Below the pieces are notes generated by a model. That model saw nothing but the letters and a program-made list of their open reading frames with translations, was not told where the DNA came from and searched no databases. Of a stretch of DNA of 39,505 bases, positions 34,372 through 39,505 are shown in pieces. Each line of letters begins with the position of its first letter. The first letter of the stretch is position 1. Both the position numbers and the translations under genes were made by a program. The stretch covers positions 1 to 39,505 of the forward strand of contig DATLUQ010000003.1 in assembly GCA_035533015.1 (NCBI GenBank). Reading direction: 5' to 3'. The stretch comes from Gemmatimonadaceae bacterium (GTDB lineage Bacteria > Gemmatimonadota > Gemmatimonadetes > Gemmatimonadales > Gemmatimonadaceae).

Positions 34372-35068
34372 CGGGCTCCGTGATGATGAGTTGTGGGCGC
34401 GACGGATCCTGTTCGATCTTCCGTCGCAGGTTGGTGATGTGTACGCGAAGGTACTGCTGCGGGTTGCCGAACGCACGCCCCCACACGGCGTCGAAGATCT
34501 GTTGGTGGGTGAGCGTGCGCCCCGATGCCGTCGCGAGGCTGCGCAGGATCTCCCACTCGATGGGCGTGAGGTGGATGGCACCCGCGCCGCGAGAGACGCG
34601 GCGCCGCACGAGGTCGATCGTCAGCCCGTCGACCGTGATCGTCGAGGCGTGCGACGGCGCCGACAGCGATTGGAACCGGCGCAGGTGCGCCCGCACGCGG
34701 GCCGAGAACTCGAGCGTGCTGAAGGGCTTGGTGATGTAGTCATCGGCGCCGAGATTGAGCAGCGCCACCTTCTCCTCTTCCCCGTGGCGCGCCGTGAGCA
34801 CGACGATGGGCATCGTGCCCCAACGGCGTACTTCGCGGCAGACGTCGGCGCCCGCCATGTCGGGCAGCCCGAGGTCGAGCACGATGAGGTCCGGCGTGGT
34901 GGCGGCGGCCTGATCGATGCCCTCGCGCCCCGTGGCGACCTCGACCACGTGATCGGTGAGATCGCGGAGCGCGTTGCGCACAGCGCGCCGGATGTGGACT
35001 TCGTCATCGATGACCAACAGGGTCGGCTGGCCAACGGCTTCGGATAGGGGAGTATCGACGGTAGTCAC
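34340..35068 (-). CDS. KdpE-like OmpR-family response regulator
   Basis: 242 residues from a GTG preceded by GAGGAG about nine bases upstream. Receiver (about 15-130): acidic pair in LLVIDDEVHIRRAV, D65 (LIVLDLGLPDMAG), T in VVLTARH, K in DDYITKPFS. The DNA-binding winged helix (about 145-240) includes IHLTPIEWEILRSLATASGR and ends RRKIEQDPSRPQLIITEPGV. The closest family resemblance is KdpE. It heads a two-gene unit with the KdpD-like kinase. No kdpFABC genes lie in the window, so potassium control is not established. The 234-base region upstream is shared with the divergent Asp-box protein gene. Confidence 0.9.
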   Translation of the reverse strand: MTTVDTPLSEAVGQPTLLVIDDEVHIRRAVRNALRDLTDHVVEVATGREGIDQAAATTPDLIVLDLGLPDMAGADVCREVRRWGTMPIVVLTARHGEEEKVALLNLGADDYITKPFSTLEFSARVRAHLRRFQSLSAPSHASTITVDGLTIDLVRRRVSRGAGAIHLTPIEWEILRSLATASGRTLTHQQIFDAVWGRAFGNPQQYLRVHITNLRRKIEQDPSRPQLIITEPGVGYRFEQSA

Positions 35069-35302
35069 GGGTGTGTCTCCTCACGGGCAGAAATCCAACC
35101 TGCGTTCTCTACACCAAATGGACCCCCGGGTCCCGGCCCGCGCCACAAAGGCGATGTGAAGTCGCCCGCCGGGGGCCGGCCGGCGCGCGATCGGGCCCGG
35201 CCCGAGCGCGGGCGGTTGCGGTGCGGGGGTCGTCGCGTTCAGTTCAGGCGTCGTACCCGTCCTCCCGACCCCTGCGCGACCGCAAACTGGAGACCCACCG
35301 AC

Positions 35303-38300
35303 ATGTCGAAAGCCGCCGCTGCCGCCACCCTGGTGCTCGCGCTCAGCGCTCCATCAGTGCCGCGGCAGAGTACCACGCCGGCGCCGCTCGTTCCGCCGAG
35401 CACGTACCAGGAGCTCCACCGGCGGTTCGTCGGCCCCTTCCGCGCCGGCTGGGCGACGATGGCCGAGGGCGTGCCGGGCGAGCCCAACACCTTCTATTTC
35501 GGCGCGGCGGGAGGCGGCGTCTGGAAGACCACCGACGCCGGCCGGACGTGGCACGGCCTGCTGCAGCACGAGGGGGCGTCGGCGGTGGGCGCGCTCGCCA
35601 TCGCGCCATCCAGTCCGAACGTCATCTACGTGGGCACCGGTGAGGTCGCGGCACGGTACGATATCGCCGCAGGCGACGGTGTGTACCGCTCCGACAACGG
35701 CGGCGAGAGTTGGACCAACGTCGGCCTCGCGGCCACGCACCACATCGGCCGCATTCTGGTCGATCCGCGCGACCCCAATCGCGTGCTCGTCGCCGCCCTG
35801 GGTCACGTGTTCGGCCCCAACGCAGAGCGCGGGGTGTATCTGAGCACCGACGGCGGCAAGCACTGGAACCCCGTGCTGCAAGTCAACGACGCCACCGGCG
35901 CCGTGGACCTCGCCTGGGATCCCGAGCACCCCGCGGTGGTGTACGCCGCCATGTGGCAGATGCGCATGCACCCGTGGATGGACTACTTCATGCCGCAGTC
36001 GGGGCCCGGCTCCGGTATCTACAAGAGCACCGACGGTGGTGAGCACTGGGGCCGGCTCACCGGCGGCCTCCCGTCGTCGAACGTCGGACGCGTGGGCCTG
36101 GCGGTGGCTCGCGGGAGCGGTGGCGACGTGGCCTACGCCTCGATCGCGCTCGAGGGGTCGACGCTCACCACGGCGCCCGCCGCGCACGACGCCAGCGGGC
36201 TCTACCGCACCGACGACGGCGGCGCTCACTGGCGCCTCGTGAACGGCGACCCGGCGCTGGCCAGCAGCTACTTCGGACGGGTCACGGTGGCGCCGAACGA
36301 TCCCAACACGGTGTACGTGATGGGCCAGTCTATCCGGCGCTCCACCGACGGCGGCAAGACGTTCGAGTTCTTCAAAGGCGCGCCGGGCGGCGACGACTAC
36401 CACTTCCTGTGGATCGACCCGCGCGACCCGACGCACATGATCTCGGGCGCCGATCAGGGCGCGGCGGTCACGGTGAACGGCGGCGCCAGTTGGTCGAGCT
36501 GGTACAATCAGCCCACCGGGCAATTCTACCACCTGGCCGTGGACGATCGCTTCCCGTATCGCATCTACAGCGGTCAGCAGGACAACGGCACGGTGGAGCT
36601 CTGGAGCCGCGGCCCCTATGGCGTGGTCGACGAACGCGACTGGCACCCGGTGGGCGGCGACGAGCGTGACTACATGGTGCCGAAGCCGGGGGCGCCCGAC
36701 ACGGTGTTCGGCACCGGGCTGGGCGGGCACATGTCGCGGTTCGACGAGGTCACGCGGCAGTCGGCCGAGGTCTCGCCGTGGCCGGTGTCCACATACGGCG
36801 CCTATCCGCTCGATGTGAAATACCGCTACACGTGGATCACGCCGATGGCGTTCTCGCCCCTGCCCCCGCACACGATGTACCTGGGGGCGCAGAAGCTGTT
36901 CGCATCGGACGACGACGGCGACCACTGGCGGACGATCAGCCCCGACCTGAGCGCGAAGAAGGCCGGAGTACAGGACTGCGCCGACGCCGACCTCGCGCGC
37001 GCGCGCGACTGCGGGTTCGGCGTGATCTTTTCCATCGCGCCGTCGCCAGTCGCGCGCGGCACGATCTGGGTGGGCACCGACGACGGAATGATTCGCGTAA
37101 CGACCGACGGCGGCGCCCACTGGCGCAACGCCACCCCCGCTCTGGTGCCGGCGTGGGCCCGCATCGACAACGTCGAGCCGTCGCCGTTCGACACGCGTAC
37201 GGCATATGCGTCCGTGGATATGCACCGCATGGACCGCGACGCGCCGCTCGTCATCCGCACGACGGACGGGGGCAAGACCTGGCAGTCGATCTCCGACGGC
37301 ATCCCGGCCGACGAATTCGTGATGGTCGTGCGCGCCGATCCGGCCAAGCGCGGCCTGCTCTACGCCGGCACGAGCCGCACGGTGTACGTGTCGTTCGACG
37401 ACGGCGGGCACTGGCAGCCGCTGTCGCTCAATCTGCCCACCACCTGGTACCGCGATCTGCTCGTGCACGACGGTGACCTGATCGCCGCCACGCAGGGCCG
37501 CGGCATCTGGATCCTGGACGACGTGGAGCCGTTGCGCGAGGCGGCGGCCGCGGCCGCTCGTCCGGCCCATCTGTTCGCGCCGCTGACGGCGACGCGGCTC
37601 CGGAACGATGAGAACCGGGACACGCCCTGGCCGCCCGGGACGCCGGTGGCGAAGAATCCGCCCACCGGCGCCGTGCTCGATTACTGGCTGGCGAGCGAGG
37701 CGAACGGCCCGGTGACGCTCACCGTTCGCGACGCAGCGGGCCGCGTCGTGCGCACGTTCTCGAGCGGCGATTCCGCCGAGCATCTGCCCTCATCGCAATA
37801 CTTCGAGAACGGGTGGCTGGGGCCCGAACCCACGGTGTCGGCCGCCGCCGGCATGCATCGATTCGTGTGGGACCTGCGCTATCGACGCCCCGACGCGCTC
37901 TCGTACGACTACTCCATCGCGGGGGTGTGGCACGAAGGCACCCCGCTCGATCCGCGCGGCCCCCTGGCGCTGCCCGGCCGCTACACGGTGACCCTGGGGG
38001 TGAGCGGCGCGACGTACACGGAGCCGCTCACGGTGCGGATGGATCCACGCGTGCACGTGGCCGAAGCCGCGCTCCGCGCGCAGTTCGCCCTGGCGCAGGC
38101 AGTGGATTCGACGCTCGGCCGCGCAGTGGCGGCGCACCGCGAGATCACGAATCTGCTCGCCGGTCGGAAGGCCACGCTGCCGGCCGCCGCCGTCGATTCC
38201 CTCAACGCCATTGCCGACGGCGGCATGCCGAGCCTGTCGTCGGTGGCCGCTGTGCTCAGCAGTCTGGCGACGGCGGCGGTGGCGGCCGATGCCGCGCCCA

Positions 38301-38395
38301 CGCAGGGCGAACAGGCGGTGTTGCGGGAGTACACCCGCCAGCTCGACGCGCTGCTCGCGCGGTGGAAGGCACTGGGCGTGCGAAGTCAGCGGTGA
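35303..38395 (+). CDS. Asp-box (sialidase/VPS10-like) beta-propeller exoprotein
   Basis: 1030 residues from ATG 35303, with GGAG about ten bases upstream and a signal peptide (SKAAAAATLVLALSAPSVP). Many Asp-box motifs SxDxGxxW appear: TTDAGRTW, SDNGGESW, STDGGKHW, STDGGEHW, SDDDGDHW, TTDGGAHW, TTDGGKTW and FDDGGHW. Together they describe one or two large propellers (about 30-750). A beta domain follows (about 795-960; LDYWLASEANGPVTLTVRDA resembles FlgD-type Ig), and a helical C terminus (about 975-1030). No sialidase catalytic Arg triad is evident to me, so an enzymatic role is not claimed; relatives are annotated as glycosyl hydrolase or VPS10-domain proteins. Probably secreted or surface bound. 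Confidence 0.85.
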   Translation: MSKAAAAATLVLALSAPSVPRQSTTPAPLVPPSTYQELHRRFVGPFRAGWATMAEGVPGEPNTFYFGAAGGGVWKTTDAGRTWHGLLQHEGASAVGALAIAPSSPNVIYVGTGEVAARYDIAAGDGVYRSDNGGESWTNVGLAATHHIGRILVDPRDPNRVLVAALGHVFGPNAERGVYLSTDGGKHWNPVLQVNDATGAVDLAWDPEHPAVVYAAMWQMRMHPWMDYFMPQSGPGSGIYKSTDGGEHWGRLTGGLPSSNVGRVGLAVARGSGGDVAYASIALEGSTLTTAPAAHDASGLYRTDDGGAHWRLVNGDPALASSYFGRVTVAPNDPNTVYVMGQSIRRSTDGGKTFEFFKGAPGGDDYHFLWIDPRDPTHMISGADQGAAVTVNGGASWSSWYNQPTGQFYHLAVDDRFPYRIYSGQQDNGTVELWSRGPYGVVDERDWHPVGGDERDYMVPKPGAPDTVFGTGLGGHMSRFDEVTRQSAEVSPWPVSTYGAYPLDVKYRYTWITPMAFSPLPPHTMYLGAQKLFASDDDGDHWRTISPDLSAKKAGVQDCADADLARARDCGFGVIFSIAPSPVARGTIWVGTDDGMIRVTTDGGAHWRNATPALVPAWARIDNVEPSPFDTRTAYASVDMHRMDRDAPLVIRTTDGGKTWQSISDGIPADEFVMVVRADPAKRGLLYAGTSRTVYVSFDDGGHWQPLSLNLPTTWYRDLLVHDGDLIAATQGRGIWILDDVEPLREAAAAAARPAHLFAPLTATRLRNDENRDTPWPPGTPVAKNPPTGAVLDYWLASEANGPVTLTVRDAAGRVVRTFSSGDSAEHLPSSQYFENGWLGPEPTVSAAAGMHRFVWDLRYRRPDALSYDYSIAGVWHEGTPLDPRGPLALPGRYTVTLGVSGATYTEPLTVRMDPRVHVAEAALRAQFALAQAVDSTLGRAVAAHREITNLLAGRKATLPAAAVDSLNAIADGGMPSLSSVAAVLSSLATAAVAADAAPTQGEQAVLREYTRQLDALLARWKALGVRSQR

Positions 38396-38420
38396 CTTCG
38401 CGCGCCGGTTGCCGCCGACT

Positions 38421-38804
38421 TCAGCGCGTGCGCGCGCGGATGTCGGCGAGTTGCAGACGCAGGTCCTGATTGGCCTTGAGAATGTCGGCCAGCAGGTCCG
38501 CGGCCGGACCGTCATCCACCACCGTCGGCTCGGGGCCGAAGCGCTTGTTCATCCCCATGTGGCGCGTGGGATCGATGCGCACCTCGTGCGGCAGGATCAG
38601 ATCGGCTTTGCCGTCCATGACGCGGACGGCGAAGAACTTCTTGCCTTCCTTCTCCATGTAGCCGAAGTGGATTCCGGTGGCTTCTTTCGGCCACGGCGGG
38701 AGGTTGTGCGTTTTGCCGTCGGTACCGACGAACGTCGTGGCGCCGGTCTTGAGCTGCGAGAAGTTCGGGTCGAAGGCACCGTGGTACATGAGCGCGTGTT
38801 TCAT
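38421..38804 (-). CDS. Protein of unknown function, 127 residues
   Basis: The ATG at 38804 begins MKHALMYHGAFDPNFSQLKT. No signal peptide or membrane segment is present; the sequence is Lys/Gly/Asp rich with a short beta region (GIHFGYMEKEGKKFFAVRVM) and a helical C terminus (ADLLADILKANQDLRLQLAD) that may be a short coiled coil. I do not recognise the family. It lies 30 bases downstream of the TPR gene on the same strand and is convergent with the Asp-box gene. Codon bias matches its neighbours, and the alternative longer frame upstream overlaps the TPR gene and is not credible. Confidence 0.65.
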   Translation of the reverse strand: MKHALMYHGAFDPNFSQLKTGATTFVGTDGKTHNLPPWPKEATGIHFGYMEKEGKKFFAVRVMDGKADLILPHEVRIDPTRHMGMNKRFGPEPTVVDDGPAADLLADILKANQDLRLQLADIRARTR

Positions 38805-38833
38805 TCCGGGTCTCGGTTTGGAGTGGGCACGGG

Positions 38834-39505
38834 TTATGGATGCTTCTCGGTATCGCGCAGGTGGGTGAGCCGCTGCTTCACGTTTGCCACCTGGGGTTGG
38901 AGGTCGGAATCGGCGTTCTTCCACAGCTCGACGAATTTCGAATAATAGTTGGCGGCCTCGCCAGGGTTGCCCTGGGCCTCGTATAGCTCGCCGAGGCTCT
39001 TGTACACGAAGGCGAGTTCGTCGCCGTCGGGGGTCATGGCGAACGCGTACGGGGTGTCCAGATAACGGTGAAATTCGGCGATCGCCGAATCGGGCATGTT
39101 GGCCTGGTCGAACGCCATGCCGAGCGTGACGGCCACGCACTTCGCGCAGTCGCTAGCCGGCCCGTCGGGGAGCGAATCGGCGGCGCGGAATTCGCGAACG
39201 GCGTCGAGCGGGCGCTTCTCGGCCAGCGCGACGTAGCCGAGCGCGGAATGGCGCGCGGGTTGGTCGACGCGGAGAATGCTCGTATCCCGTATCTCGGATT
39301 GCATCTGTGCGAGCAGCGCCCGCGCCTGATCGGGGCGGCCGGCCATGGCGTAGATCTGGGCCAACTGCGCGTACGGCCGGACCTCCGCCGGAAGGGTTCG
39401 CAACGGCGTGGCGGCGATCGCGGCATCGAGCGTGTGGACGGCCCGCGCCGGCTGACCGCGGAACCAGGCGTCGAACATCGCCGACTCCGCCGAATCCAGG
39501 AGCAC
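38834..39505 (-). CDS. TPR protein, 5' end cut by window edge
   Basis: The last 223 codons of a larger gene; the frame is open to the right edge and the true start lies outside. Helical repeats of TPR type follow one another (VRPYAQLAQIYAMAGRPDQA, RHSALGYVALAEKRPLDAVR, LAFVYKSLGELYEAQGNPGE with AANYYSKFVELWKNAD). A CxxC occurs in SDCAKCVAV. Such repeats form the C-terminal part of large Ser/Thr kinase or transcription-regulator proteins in this group of bacteria, but no such domain is visible here. Followed after 30 bases by the small unknown gene at 38421-38804. Confidence 0.75.
   Translation of the reverse strand: MLLDSAESAMFDAWFRGQPARAVHTLDAAIAATPLRTLPAEVRPYAQLAQIYAMAGRPDQARALLAQMQSEIRDTSILRVDQPARHSALGYVALAEKRPLDAVREFRAADSLPDGPASDCAKCVAVTLGMAFDQANMPDSAIAEFHRYLDTPYAFAMTPDGDELAFVYKSLGELYEAQGNPGEAANYYSKFVELWKNADSDLQPQVANVKQRLTHLRDTEKHP

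Noticed and set aside
35303-38395. Annotation of the Asp-box protein as an active sialidase
   Set aside because: Asp boxes only define the propeller fold. I could not identify the catalytic Arg triad, Tyr/Glu pair or Asp acid of sialidases.

Overview
The window is a very GC-rich (roughly two-thirds or more) chromosomal segment. Its codon use and gene set look like Gemmatimonadota: short outer-membrane and lipoprotein families, Asp-box (sialidase/VPS10-like) exoproteins, two-repeat FtsX permeases, GspE-like ATPases tied to receiver/Hpt proteins, and a TMTC-like TPR protein. That assignment is an inference from gene content; no rRNA or marker phylogeny is available here. I see no phage, IS element or CRISPR array, and no stretch over about 300 bases lacks a gene.

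Layout. 1-3450: a Tat-signal protein cut by the left edge, an OPT-family transporter and a small secreted protein with a glycine-zipper-like tail, all on the minus strand. 3673-3842: tRNA-Gly(CCC) with its own promoter and terminator. 3861-8135: a three-gene MacAB/Lol-like export operon (ATPase, two-repeat FtsX permease, HlyD-type adaptor). Divergent from it, at 8356-8556, is a 66-residue peptide whose second half carries the full lasso-peptide leader signature and a Gly/Lys/Arg-rich tail; this is the most interesting item in the window. 8594-9651: a seven-gene tRNA operon (His, Trp, Glu, Glu, Asp, Leu, Thr) with a good promoter and a strong terminator. 9670-10319: efp with its promoter; the EF-P tip residue is Asn. 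10380-16684: a TMTC-like membrane/TPR protein behind a tesA-like lipoprotein esterase, which is divergent from ybbA-ybbP; this is the same tesA/ybbAP divergence known from Escherichia coli, with start codons overlapping on one CATG.

16746-25120 is rich in signalling genes: a GspE/PilB-type ATPase with a degenerate receiver tail, followed by an Hpt protein and a single-domain receiver; a CHASE3 hybrid kinase followed by a secreted RCC1-propeller lipoprotein; a 34-residue membrane peptide; and a Ser/Thr kinase with an N-terminal zinc-ribbon-like motif. 25269-28078 encodes a PorV-like barrel protein and a lipoprotein alpha/beta hydrolase in one transcription unit. 28085-35068 holds a triple-PAS hybrid kinase, a divergent exported protein of unknown function, a MarR regulator and a KdpD/KdpE-like pair without kdpFABC. 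35303-39505 encodes a 1030-residue Asp-box propeller exoprotein, a small unknown protein and a TPR protein cut by the right edge.

Most genes are packed with 1-4 base overlaps or gaps, so transcription units can be read from spacing. Start choices below differ from the longest open frame wherever a signal peptide, domain boundary, overlap or ribosome-binding site argued for it.
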